NCBI RefSeq assembly: GCF_900176345.1
Contig: NZ_FWXU01000001.1
Location: forward strand, 372,001 to 436,000
Direction of reading: 5' to 3'
Source of the DNA: Rhizobium sp. RU36D
GTDB lineage: Bacteria; Pseudomonadota; Alphaproteobacteria; Rhizobiales; Rhizobiaceae
DNA: 64,000 nucleotides
Shown piece after piece: positions 1 to 7,632 of the stretch (position 1 is the first letter of the stretch; each line of letters starts with the position of its first letter). The notes under the pieces were generated by a model. It made no database searches, was not told where the DNA came from, and saw only the letters and a list, made by a program, of their open reading frames with translations. Position numbers and translations under genes: made by a program.

Positions 1-45
1 GATGCCATCCGCGATGCACTCGATCCACGCATGCTGAAGCGATAA
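1..45 (+). CDS. C-terminal fragment of ABC oligopeptide/dipeptide permease (DppC-type)
   Basis: Frame 1 reads 14 codons to a TAA at 43-45, ending in DAIRDALDPRMLKR. The pattern G-D-x-(L/I)-R-D-x-L-D-P-R is the usual cytoplasmic end of DppC/OppC-type inner-membrane permeases. The complete DppC at 13166-14086 in this window ends with the comparable stretch GDGLRDALDPKEAGQ. Only the tail is present, so substrate and operon cannot be judged. A strong terminator hairpin follows 20 nt later. Confidence 0.75.
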   Translation, partial: DAIRDALDPRMLKR

Positions 46-65
46 TCGGCAGCACGGAACGCTTT

Positions 66-95
66 AAAAGGCATCCCGAAACGGATGCCTTTTTC
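66..95. terminator. Bidirectional rho-independent terminator
   Basis: An 11-bp stem (66-76 with 83-93) closes a 6-nt loop. It is followed by T residues on the plus strand, and the A residues on the left give a T tract on the minus strand. It sits between the convergent permease tail (stop at 45) and the DUF1850 gene (stop at 103), so it can end both transcripts. Confidence 0.85.
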
Positions 96-102
96 TTTGC
101 TT

Positions 103-471
103 TCAAGTCGGGTCAGGGCACTGCTCGATCACGGCAGGCGCACTGCTTTGAGCGCCGATTTGAACGCAATCGTCTCCATAGCAAAGCGTCCAGGGGGACA
201 CCGTCGCACCTGAGGCGGCGAGTGTCAGGCGCGGCTGCGGCGCAAGTCCTGGCGTCCAAATCCACCAGCCATCCATCAGGCGGGCGCCCTCACCCGGCTC
301 CATTCCCGCCCCTGAACCCTTTACCGATGCACGCTCCAGCAAGAGGCCTTCGGGCGTTGCTCGCCACGTCTCTTTCCACTCGACCTTCTCCACCGAATGG
401 GTCCAGGAAAGCGTAAACGACATGGTCGCCAGCGCGAGTGTCTTTCCGCCAGCGAAAAGGCAAATGCCCAT
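103..471 (-). CDS. DUF1850 domain protein, TRAP-transporter partner
   Basis: This 122-aa protein has the DUF1850 hallmarks: an N-terminal hydrophobic stretch, then SFTLSWTHSVEKVEWKETW, a glycine-rich middle (GSGAGMEPG) and a WIWTPG motif. The hydrophobic N-terminus suggests export or membrane anchoring. The start is fixed by a TGATG overlap: the TRAP permease TGA (473-471) shares its last base with this ATG (471-469), which implies translational coupling. DUF1850 genes are commonly found beside TAXI-TRAP fused permeases. The biochemical role is unknown; an accessory or assembly subunit is an inference from position. Confidence 0.8.
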   Translation of the reverse strand: MGICLFAGGKTLALATMSFTLSWTHSVEKVEWKETWRATPEGLLLERASVKGSGAGMEPGEGARLMDGWWIWTPGLAPQPRLTLAASGATVSPWTLCYGDDCVQIGAQSSAPAVIEQCPDPT

Positions 472-2573
472 CAAGCGGCACTGGGGTTGGCGGATCGGCT
501 GCGCCACCAATGGAAGCCCAGCACCGCGGCACCCAGGGCGAAGCCGATCTGATCGGTCCATGGCAGGGCCAGCACCACGCTGAAGCCCGCGATCAGGGCC
601 AAGGCCCGCTCAACCATGGACAATGGCGCAAACAGGAAGCCGACAACGGCGATACCCCACAGCCCGATGCCAAAGCAGGCCTTGGCAAACACATAGGCCA
701 CCTCGATCGGATAACCCCACACGGCCGCGATCGGCCCGGCGTCCTGGAGCATCAAAGCTGGAGTATAGACCGCCATGAACGGCACGACGAAGCCAGCGGT
801 CGCAAGCTTGGTCGCCTGCAACGAGATCTTCAGGCCCGATGTCTTTGCCATCGGCGCGGCGGCAAAACAGGCCAGCGCCACCGGCGGGGTCAGGTCCGCC
901 ATGATGCCGAAATAGAAGACAAACATATGGCTCACCAGCAGCGGCACGCCGAGTTCCAAGAGCGCCGAACCGGCAAGCGAGGAGGTGATGATGTAGTTCG
1001 GGATCGTCGGGATACCCATGCCGAGGATCAGGCAGGTAATCATGGTCAGCACCAGCGACAAGAACAGGTTGTCCTTGCCGATATCGATGATCGCACCGAT
1101 GAAGGTGGAGGCAATGCCAGTGAGCGTCAACGTGCCGATGACGATGCCGACGATGGCGCAGGCGATGCCGACCGGCAGCGCATTCTTGGCCCCTTCCGCC
1201 AGGCTATCCCGGCAGATCGCCAGCGTCTGCCGCCCACCGTTGAACAGCGCGCACGCGACGACAAGCGCGCCGATGACAAGCAGCAGGATATTGACCCCGA
1301 ACCGCAGGAAGGCCGCGGCGGCAAGGCCTAATGCGAGCCAGAACACCACGCGGAAGGCAAAGGGTCCGATCAGGGCGGCCAGCGGTGTGCCAAGGATCAG
1401 CACCACGACAAGCGCCAGGCCCATGGTGCCGGCAAAGATCGGGGTGAACCCGGCAAACAGCAGATAGACGAGGGCCGCCAGCGGCAGGACCAGCGGCCAA
1501 TGCTGCTTCACCGCCGCCCAGGGGTTTGGCAGTTCGGCCTTGTCCATGCCTTGTAACCCGGCCTTTCCGGCCTCCAGGTAGACCATCCAAAAGCATACAC
1601 CGAAATACAGGATGGCCGGGATCAGCGCCGCCTTGACGATATCGGCATAGGGAACATTGAGCGTCTCGGCCATGATGAAGGCCACCGCCCCCATGACGGG
1701 CGGCATGATCTGCCCGCCCATGGATGACGTCGCTTCCACGCCGCCGGCAAAGGCCGAGCGAAACCCGAACCGCTTCATCAGGGGAATGGTGAACTGGCCG
1801 GAAGCCACGACATTGGCCACACCCGACCCGGAGATCGTGCCCATGAGGGCAGACGACAAAACGCAGACCTGCGCCGGCCCGCCCTTCCAGGTGCCGACAA
1901 GGCCCAAGGCGAAATCGTTGAACAGGTTGAGCATGCCGGCCTTTTCGAGAAAGGCCGCAAAGACGACGAAGATGAAGATATAGGCAGCCGAAACGTAAAC
2001 AGGCGTGCCATAGATGCCCTCGGTGCCGAAGGCAAAATGCTCTGCGATCAGCTCGAAATCATAGCCCCGATGGATGAAGGGCGACGGCAGGTATTGCCCG
2101 AGGAAACAGTAAGCCAGGAAAATGCCGGCGATGATCGTCAACGGCAGGCCCATCAGACGGCGCGCGCATTCGAACACCAGGAGAACCATGAGCGTGCCCA
2201 TGGCAAGATCGACCTCGTTGAGGAAGCCCGACCGCTCGATCAGCGGCTGATAGAACACCCACTGATAAAGCCCTGTTGCAAAGCCGAGAATGCCGAGCGC
2301 CCAGAACCACACGCGGCCCGCCACCGTCTTGGCGACGAGATTGCCGAACAGCGAAAAGCCTAGAAGCAGCAGGAAGCCGACATGCATGGCCCGCACAACC
2401 TGGCTCGGCAGGGTGCCATAGGCTGCCGTCCAAAGCTGGAACAGCGAAAACGCAACGGCAATCCAGAATGCGGCCCGACCGGCCATGCCAGTCCCGAAGC
2501 CTGACGGCAGGCCTTCGATCGCCTCTTCGGCGGATGGAGCGGCGGTTTGGCTGGATGTCGCGGTATTCGTCAT
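471..2573 (-). CDS. TRAP transporter fused permease (4TM/12TM), TAXI type
   Basis: This is a 700-aa polytopic membrane protein in which the small and large TRAP permease subunits are fused, as is usual for TAXI systems. The N-terminal third holds the small-subunit-like helices. The rest shows the large-subunit signature region, including GTISGSGVANVVASGQ and GGQIMPPVMGAVAF, and later a glycine-rich GMGIPTIPNY loop. It imports an unidentified substrate, probably an organic acid or amino acid, using an ion gradient. The start is ATG 2573, with AGGAGG 4 nt upstream; an ATG at 2576 leaves only 1 nt and is less likely. It lies downstream of the TAXI binding-protein gene and is coupled to DUF1850. 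Confidence 0.92.
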   Translation of the reverse strand: MTNTATSSQTAAPSAEEAIEGLPSGFGTGMAGRAAFWIAVAFSLFQLWTAAYGTLPSQVVRAMHVGFLLLLGFSLFGNLVAKTVAGRVWFWALGILGFATGLYQWVFYQPLIERSGFLNEVDLAMGTLMVLLVFECARRLMGLPLTIIAGIFLAYCFLGQYLPSPFIHRGYDFELIAEHFAFGTEGIYGTPVYVSAAYIFIFVVFAAFLEKAGMLNLFNDFALGLVGTWKGGPAQVCVLSSALMGTISGSGVANVVASGQFTIPLMKRFGFRSAFAGGVEATSSMGGQIMPPVMGAVAFIMAETLNVPYADIVKAALIPAILYFGVCFWMVYLEAGKAGLQGMDKAELPNPWAAVKQHWPLVLPLAALVYLLFAGFTPIFAGTMGLALVVVLILGTPLAALIGPFAFRVVFWLALGLAAAAFLRFGVNILLLVIGALVVACALFNGGRQTLAICRDSLAEGAKNALPVGIACAIVGIVIGTLTLTGIASTFIGAIIDIGKDNLFLSLVLTMITCLILGMGIPTIPNYIITSSLAGSALLELGVPLLVSHMFVFYFGIMADLTPPVALACFAAAPMAKTSGLKISLQATKLATAGFVVPFMAVYTPALMLQDAGPIAAVWGYPIEVAYVFAKACFGIGLWGIAVVGFLFAPLSMVERALALIAGFSVVLALPWTDQIGFALGAAVLGFHWWRSRSANPSAA

Positions 2574-2654
2574 CATTCCTCCTGACATGCTTTGCCGCAA
2601 TTGGCGGAGAGCCCCATCTCCTCGAGGGCCGAGCTGTCGCATATGCTGACCAAA

Positions 2655-2823
2655 CCCTCTCTGGCCTGCCGGCCATCTCCCCCACAAGGGGGGAGAAGAC
2701 TCGCGGAAACCACTCGCTTTTTGCCGCGTCGCTGTCCGAACATCTTAACCGTTATAGAGGCGAGCGGTCCGCCCCAGGTTTTCTCCCCCCTTGTGGGGGA
2801 GATGGCCGGCAGGCCAGAGAGGG
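2655..2823. repeat. RIME-like palindromic element, perfect 43-bp inverted repeat
   Basis: 2655-2697 and 2781-2823 are exact reverse complements of 43 nt, separated by 83 nt. Each arm is itself a mini-hairpin of the type CTGCCGGC plus CTCCCCC/GGGGGAG. This resembles the Rhizobium-specific intergenic mosaic elements. In the mRNA it would form a large stem-loop just after the binding-protein gene (stop at 2869) and before the permease (start at 2573). The 295-nt gap holds nothing else visible apart from the permease ribosome-binding site. Confidence 0.85.
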
Positions 2824-2868
2824 CCTTTCTTTAAACGCGGCAAACAGCGGTCTGGGCCTCAACACCGC

Positions 2869-3828
2869 TTACTTCAGCACGCCCACTTCCTTGTAATACC
2901 GCTCTGCACCGGGATGCAGCGGCACCGGCATCGCATCGATCGCCTTCTTCACATCGATCGCCTTGGCAGCGGCATGGGCGGCCGTCAGGGCGGGCAGGTT
3001 CTCGAACAGGAGCTTCGTCATCTGATAGGCCGTCTCCTCGGAGACACCTTCATGGGTGATGAGGAAGTTGCCGACAGCGGCCGTCTCGACATCGGCGGTC
3101 TGACCTTCATAAGTACCGGCCGGAATGACGGCGGGCACATAGGGAGCGCCGATCTTTTCGACTTCGGCTTTCGGCACGGCCACGACATTGATCTTCACGG
3201 AGGTCGCGAGATCCCTGATCGAGGCGACGCCCATGCCGGCCGACTGCAGCGTTGCGTCCAACTGCCTGTTCTTGATCAGTTCGACGGATTCGGCAAAGGG
3301 CAGATATTCCGTCTTGCCCATGTCGTCATAGCTCATGCCGGCGGCCTTGAGGATCGCACGCGCATTGAGTTCGGTACCGGACTTCGGCGCACCGACGGAG
3401 AGGCTCTTGCCCTTGAGATCCGCGAGCGTCTTCACGCCGGATTCCTGGCTTGCAACGATCTGGATATAGTTCGGATAGATGGCGGCGATGCCGCGCAGCT
3501 TGTCCAGCTTGCCGGGAAAGCCTGCTTCCTTGTTGCCTTCCCAACCCATCTGGACGGAATCGCCAAGCGAGAAACCGATCTCGCCGCGTCCCGCCTGCAA
3601 GAGATTGAGGTTCTCAACCGATGCCTTGGTGGCCTGCACCTGGGTGCGAGCGCCGGCGATGTTGTCGCCGTAGATCTTGCCGAGCGCAACGCCGAGCGGA
3701 TAATACACGCCTGATGTGCCGCCCGTCAGGACATTGATGAACTCCTCCGCCTTGGCGACAGCCGGAGCAAATGCGATGCCGATAGCGCTAACAGCTGCAA
3801 AGGCCGTGCGGCCAAAAAATCGGGTCAT
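2869..3828 (-). CDS. TAXI-family TRAP transporter solute-binding protein
   Basis: This 319-aa periplasmic binding protein has a Sec signal peptide (cleavage likely after AKA near residue 27). The TAXI-family core follows: INVLTGGTSGVYYPLG, VQATKASVENLN, and GVKTLADLKGKSLSVGAPKSG. The ATG at 3828 has AGGAGG upstream. It captures the ligand for the fused permease downstream on the same strand; that gene order (binding protein, repeat, permease, DUF1850) is normal for TAXI systems. The ligand cannot be read from the sequence. Confidence 0.93.
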   Translation of the reverse strand: MTRFFGRTAFAAVSAIGIAFAPAVAKAEEFINVLTGGTSGVYYPLGVALGKIYGDNIAGARTQVQATKASVENLNLLQAGRGEIGFSLGDSVQMGWEGNKEAGFPGKLDKLRGIAAIYPNYIQIVASQESGVKTLADLKGKSLSVGAPKSGTELNARAILKAAGMSYDDMGKTEYLPFAESVELIKNRQLDATLQSAGMGVASIRDLATSVKINVVAVPKAEVEKIGAPYVPAVIPAGTYEGQTADVETAAVGNFLITHEGVSEETAYQMTKLLFENLPALTAAHAAAKAIDVKKAIDAMPVPLHPGAERYYKEVGVLK

Positions 3829-3950
3829 GGTGTTACCTCCTCCTCGATGGTGCTCGCGGCCCGCTCCTCAACAGCCCGCGTCTCCTCAGACCTTGTCAGT
3901 AGACCTCATATGGAAAGGCATTGAAAGGAGGTTTTGCTTAGCCGAAAGTA

Positions 3951-4448
3951 TTAGGCCATTCCCAATCCGGTCCAGAAACCATCATGCACAACGGCGGATT
4001 CCTCATCCAGCAATGGCCCGACCACCTCGACGCAGCGCTGCCCGGCGGCAAAGATCGTCCGGCAAGGCAGATCCATAGTGAGGTTTTCCGGGTCCGGGCC
4101 GATCAGGTTTTTTAGCGCCAGTTCGCTCATGCCATGAACGACGCGGCCGACGCCGGTCCAATAGACCGATCCCGCGCACATCGCGCAGGGCTCGGCGCTG
4201 GTATACATCGTGCAGGTCCGCAGGAAATCGACATCATATTTCAGGGACGCCGCCGTCATGAGGTTGCGTTCGGCATGTCCGGTGCGGTCGCCCAGCGTGC
4301 CACAAGTGTTCATGGCCTCCAGCAGGATCTCACCATCAGGCCCAACCAGGATAGCACCGAAAGGATGATCGCCCCGCTCGCGCGATCGCCGCGCAACATC
4401 GATCGCCACCCGCAGAAGCGCGATATCATCAGGTTTTTCGGTCGTCAT
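3951..4448 (-). CDS. Zinc nucleobase/nucleoside deaminase (guanine-deaminase-like)
   Basis: This is a 165-aa cytidine/deoxycytidylate deaminase-fold protein. The zinc site is visible as HAE (GHAERNLM) and PCAMC (SAEPCAMCAGSVYW), with the catalytic Glu in HAE. ATG 4448 is chosen over an earlier in-frame start because GAGGAG lies 8 nt upstream. Length and motifs fit the guanine deaminase/tRNA-adenosine deaminase branch. It is divergent from an ABC importer preceded by a xanthine-type riboswitch, so guanine to xanthine deamination is an attractive inference. Cytosine or another aminopurine remains possible. Confidence 0.85.
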   Translation of the reverse strand: MTTEKPDDIALLRVAIDVARRSRERGDHPFGAILVGPDGEILLEAMNTCGTLGDRTGHAERNLMTAASLKYDVDFLRTCTMYTSAEPCAMCAGSVYWTGVGRVVHGMSELALKNLIGPDPENLTMDLPCRTIFAAGQRCVEVVGPLLDEESAVVHDGFWTGLGMA

Positions 4449-4688
4449 ATCGCGCTCCTCATAATGCGGCTGCTGGCAATACCGCAAACTTACGTCGATT
4501 TTCGCCAGGCCCGCAAGCCGAAACAGCCCATATCATAGGCAATTTCTTCTTTGCTTTATTTTTAAGCACGTCGACGACTTGTTGTAAGAAAAATAACCAT
4601 AGCTTTGCTGCGCCCCGCCGGGATCGAACGCGAACCCATTGGATTATCGCGCTTTCCTGAAGTGGCACGGATTGTGCAGCGTGATGCT

Positions 4689-4730
4689 CGAGTAGAAGCG
4701 GTCAGGGTCATTCGCCCGGGACATTGCTCG
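4689..4730 (+). promoter_or_regulatory. Xanthine-I riboswitch (NMT1 RNA motif), copy 1
   Basis: The 5' block GAGTAGAAGCGGTCA (4690-4704) and the 3' block CCGGGACATTGCTC (4716-4729) match the NMT1-motif aptamer as I recall it. They flank an 11-nt variable segment. P1 pairs CGAG (4689-4692) with CTCG (4727-4730). The same two blocks recur at 7533-7581 with a different P1 closing pair and a different hairpin, which is the pattern of a structured RNA. It lies 133 nt before an NMT1-domain binding-protein gene, the classic association that named the motif. The known ligands are xanthine and uric acid. The rest of the 415-nt divergent gap shows no gene. Confidence 0.82.
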
Positions 4731-4863
4731 TTAAACCCGCAACCGTGTCCGCCATGAATGCTGCTCGATCCATCCACGCCAACACTGAAATCGATGTCGA
4801 AGCGGCGACTTGCGCGGGCCACGGGGTGAAAACAATCGCAGTCTAACAGGAGAAACAGAGATC

Positions 4864-5862
4864 ATGCCCTTCGCCCGCATTACCAAGCGTTTCTGTGCCG
4901 CAACCGCGCTTCTCGCAGCTCTCGCCGGCAGCGCCTCCGCCGCTGACAAGGTTGTCTTCCAGTTGGACTGGCTGCCGGGCGGTGACAAGGCGCCGATCTA
5001 TGTCTGCATCGACAAGGGTTTTTGCGCGGAAGAAGGTCTGGAGATTGCAATCGAGCCGGGCCGCGGCTCCACCGAGGCGATCACGCGCCTTGCTGCCGGC
5101 ACCTCTGACGTCGGCTCCGCCGATATCGGCGCCCTGATGGCCGCCAAGGTGCAGGAAAATGTCGGCATCACCGCCATCATGTCGATCTTCAACAAGGGCC
5201 CGCATGCCTTCTTCGCCATCAAGGGCTCTGGCATTGCCAAGATCGAGGACGTGAAAGGCAAGAAGGTCGCCACCTCGCCCTTCACCTCCTCCAACGTCTT
5301 CCTGCCGCTGGTTCTTACCGACAAGGGTATGAACGAAGCCGACATCACGCTGACCAAGGCGGATCCCGGCGCGCTGTCTCCGATGCTGATGACCGGCGCG
5401 ACAGACGTCATCATCGCCTGGATGACCAATGTCAGCGTCTTTACCAAGCAGGCGACCGCCGCCGGCAAGGAACTGGAAATCATGCCGTGGTACGCCGCCG
5501 GTCTTGACCTCTATTCCGCGTCGCTGCTTGCCTCCGACAAGTTCATCACCGAACGTCCCGATGTCGCCAAGCGCTTCGTCAAAGCGTTCAAGAAGTCCCT
5601 GGAATATGTGAAGTCGAATCCGGACGACGCGGCGCAGTCGGTCCACAAGATCGTTCCGGAACTCACGGTCGACGACGTCAAGGGCGCCATTCTCGACACC
5701 GCCGTTCTGGAATTCAACGAGGTGACGGAGAAGGACGGCCTCGGCGTCTTCGAGAAGGAGCGTCTGGCGGAAACCTGGAAGCGCGTGGCAGCAGCCCAGA
5801 AACTCGACGTCACCAAGATGGACGCGGAAGCCTTCGTCAACCGCAGCTTCCTGGCTGAATAA
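4864..5862 (+). CDS. ABC transporter substrate-binding protein, NMT1/THI5-like (NitT/TauT family)
   Basis: This 332-aa protein has a Sec signal (MPFARITKRF to SASA). The mature part has the NMT1/SsuA-like pattern: VVFQLDWLPGGDKAPIY, a GRGSTEAITRLAAG ligand-pocket loop and DVGSADIGALM. The ATG at 4864 has CAGGAG about 12 nt upstream; an upstream TTG at 4810 lacks support. It forms a tight operon with an ATPase (3-nt gap) and a permease. A xanthine-type riboswitch in the leader suggests the ligand is a purine such as xanthine, urate or a related base. That is an inference from regulation, not from the binding site. Confidence 0.9.
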   Translation: MPFARITKRFCAATALLAALAGSASAADKVVFQLDWLPGGDKAPIYVCIDKGFCAEEGLEIAIEPGRGSTEAITRLAAGTSDVGSADIGALMAAKVQENVGITAIMSIFNKGPHAFFAIKGSGIAKIEDVKGKKVATSPFTSSNVFLPLVLTDKGMNEADITLTKADPGALSPMLMTGATDVIIAWMTNVSVFTKQATAAGKELEIMPWYAAGLDLYSASLLASDKFITERPDVAKRFVKAFKKSLEYVKSNPDDAAQSVHKIVPELTVDDVKGAILDTAVLEFNEVTEKDGLGVFEKERLAETWKRVAAAQKLDVTKMDAEAFVNRSFLAE

Positions 5863-5865
5863 GCG

Positions 5866-6648
5866 ATGACGGCAAGCCTCTCGCCTCCCGCAATCTCGTT
5901 CCGCGACATGGGGCAGGTCTACAAGACCTCTTCCGGCCCCCTGGAGGCCCTGCGCGGCGTCACCTTCGACGTGGCGCGCCACCAGTTCGTCGCGGTTCTC
6001 GGGCCTTCCGGCTGCGGCAAGTCGACCCTGTTGCGCTCGATCGCTGGCCTGCAGACGCAGACCTCGGGCCATGTCGAGGTATTCGGGCATCCGGTGACGG
6101 AACCCCGGGATGACATCGGCATCGTGTTCCAGAAGCCGACCTTGCTGCCATGGGCGGATATCGAGGCCAATGTCGTCTTCCCGGTGCGTCACAAGACCGA
6201 CCGGGTCAGCGCCGAGGATCGCGAGCGGGCGCGAGAACTGCTTGCCAAGGTCGGCTTGTCCGGCTTCGAAAAACGCCTGCCGTCGGAGCTTTCCGGCGGC
6301 ATGCAACAGCGTGTCGGCATCGCCCGTGCACTGCATCTCAACCCGGATATCCTGCTGATGGACGAACCGTTCTCGGCTCTTGATGCCCTTACCCGCGAGG
6401 AAATGGGCTTCGAACTGCTGCGGATATGGGAAGCCCAGCCGAAAACGGTACTGTTCATTACTCATTCGATCAGCGAGGCGGTTCTTCTGGCAGACCGCGT
6501 GCTGGTGATGAGCGGCCGGCCCGGCCACGTGATCGAAGATCTCGAAATCACCATACCCCGCCCGCGCGGTGTGGAAACATCCAGCTCCAAGGTGATGCAT
6601 GACTTCACAGGACATCTCCGCGACCTCCTCCTCAAGCGCGCCGCCTGA
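5866..6648 (+). CDS. ABC transporter ATP-binding protein (SsuB/TauB-like)
   Basis: This 260-aa ATPase has Walker A GPSGCGKST (about residues 46-54), a Q-loop FQKPTLLPW, signature LSGGMQQR, Walker B ILLMDEPFSALD and switch His in FITHS. The short length and single domain fit the NitT/TauT importer family. It starts 3 nt after the binding-protein stop and overlaps the permease start. It should energise uptake of the ligand bound by the preceding protein. Confidence 0.93.
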   Translation: MTASLSPPAISFRDMGQVYKTSSGPLEALRGVTFDVARHQFVAVLGPSGCGKSTLLRSIAGLQTQTSGHVEVFGHPVTEPRDDIGIVFQKPTLLPWADIEANVVFPVRHKTDRVSAEDRERARELLAKVGLSGFEKRLPSELSGGMQQRVGIARALHLNPDILLMDEPFSALDALTREEMGFELLRIWEAQPKTVLFITHSISEAVLLADRVLVMSGRPGHVIEDLEITIPRPRGVETSSSKVMHDFTGHLRDLLLKRAA

Positions 6649-7444
6649 GATGGGGAAATCCCTAGCGCAGATGTGGCGCCAGGCCATCGAGGCACCCGGC
6701 CTTCTGCCGGTCGGCACCTTCGTGTCCGTCATCCTGCTTTGGGAACTCGCCACCATCGCCTTTCAGATTCCAACCTACATGCTGCCGGCGCCGAGCCGCA
6801 TCATCCTCTCCGGCTTCAATGAAATCGATGCCTGGCGATGGCTGGAACACGTCTGGGCAACACTGAGGGTGGCACTGATCGGCTATTTTCTGTCGATCGC
6901 CATCTCGCTGCCCATCGCCATCATCCTGACCAAGTCGAAGACCCTGTCGCGCGCCTTCTATCCGATCCTGGTGGTGATCCAGTCCACGCCGATTGTGGCT
7001 GTGGCTCCGATCATCATCGTCGTGCTTGGGTCCGGCGATGCGCCGCGCATCGTCATCACCTGCCTCATCACCTTCTTTCCGCTGGTGGTCTCCACCGCGA
7101 CCGGACTGATGGCCACGCCGCCGGAACTGATCGAGCTGTCGAGAAGCCTGCGGGCGCCGGTGTGGCGGGAAATCACACAGATCCGCCTGCCCTATGCCGT
7201 GCCCTACATCTTCTCGGCGCTGAAGATTTCGATCACGCTGGCGGTCATCGGAGCAGTGGTCGCCGAATTCGTCGCCGCCGAAAAGGGCATCGGCTATTTC
7301 ATCCAGTTCGCCACCTCCTTCTTCAAGCTGCCGCAGGCCTGGGCCGGGCTGGCGCTTCTGGTGCTGATGTCGCTGATCCTGTTCCAGTTGGTGGCATTGG
7401 TGCAGCGGGTCTTCTTTCGCTGGAGCCTGCCAGAGAGCAGATAG
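6599..7444 (+). CDS. ABC transporter permease (SsuC/TauC-like)
   Basis: This 281-aa inner-membrane protein has about six hydrophobic segments and a cytoplasmic EAA-type loop around SRSLRAPVWREITQIRLPYAVPYIF. ATG 6599 overlaps the ATPase by 50 nt and has AAGG 6 nt upstream. ATG 6650 would avoid the overlap (264 aa) but has no clear ribosome-binding site. The first 17 residues (MTSQDISATSSSSAPPE) look non-conserved, so either start is possible. It is the last gene of the importer, 188 nt before the oxygenase gene. Confidence 0.9.
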   Translation: MTSQDISATSSSSAPPEMGKSLAQMWRQAIEAPGLLPVGTFVSVILLWELATIAFQIPTYMLPAPSRIILSGFNEIDAWRWLEHVWATLRVALIGYFLSIAISLPIAIILTKSKTLSRAFYPILVVIQSTPIVAVAPIIIVVLGSGDAPRIVITCLITFFPLVVSTATGLMATPPELIELSRSLRAPVWREITQIRLPYAVPYIFSALKISITLAVIGAVVAEFVAAEKGIGYFIQFATSFFKLPQAWAGLALLVLMSLILFQLVALVQRVFFRWSLPESR

Positions 7445-7531
7445 CAAGTTCTTGCCACGGGGAACGTCGTGGCCATGCATGCGGGCCAAGCCCGCCAAAC
7501 CATCGATGCCCGGACAAGCGGCATCGGTTCA

Positions 7532-7582
7532 GGAGTAGAAGCAGTCACGCGTCACCGCCAGGTGCCGCCGGGTCATTGCTCC
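7532..7582 (+). promoter_or_regulatory. Xanthine-I riboswitch (NMT1 RNA motif), copy 2
   Basis: GAGTAGAAGCAGTCA (7533-7547) and CCGGGTCATTGCTC (7568-7581) repeat the two conserved blocks seen at 4690-4729. They are separated here by 20 nt containing a CACC/GGTG hairpin (7553-7564). P1 pairs GGAG (7532-7535) with CTCC (7579-7582); the outer pair is G-C here and C-G in copy 1, a compensatory change. A 7-bp hairpin (7504-7526) lies just upstream. A 9-bp hairpin (7591-7611) lies between the aptamer and the CAGGAG ribosome-binding site at 7621-7626, and could be part of the expression platform. Confidence 0.82.
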
Positions 7583-7632
7583 CAAGGGAAGGTGCCGGAG
7601 GGTCCGGCATCCCACACTGACAGGAGACTGAA

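Noticed and set aside
4606..4660. Possible tRNA 3' end on the minus strand (TTCGATCCCGGCGGGGCGC-like)
   Set aside because: The T-stem does not pair, no matching acceptor 5' strand or anticodon arm is found, and no CCA-type end is present.
4843..6756. 637-residue minus-strand frame across the NMT1 importer
   Set aside because: It covers three sense genes with convincing motifs, has no family pattern and has no ribosome-binding site.
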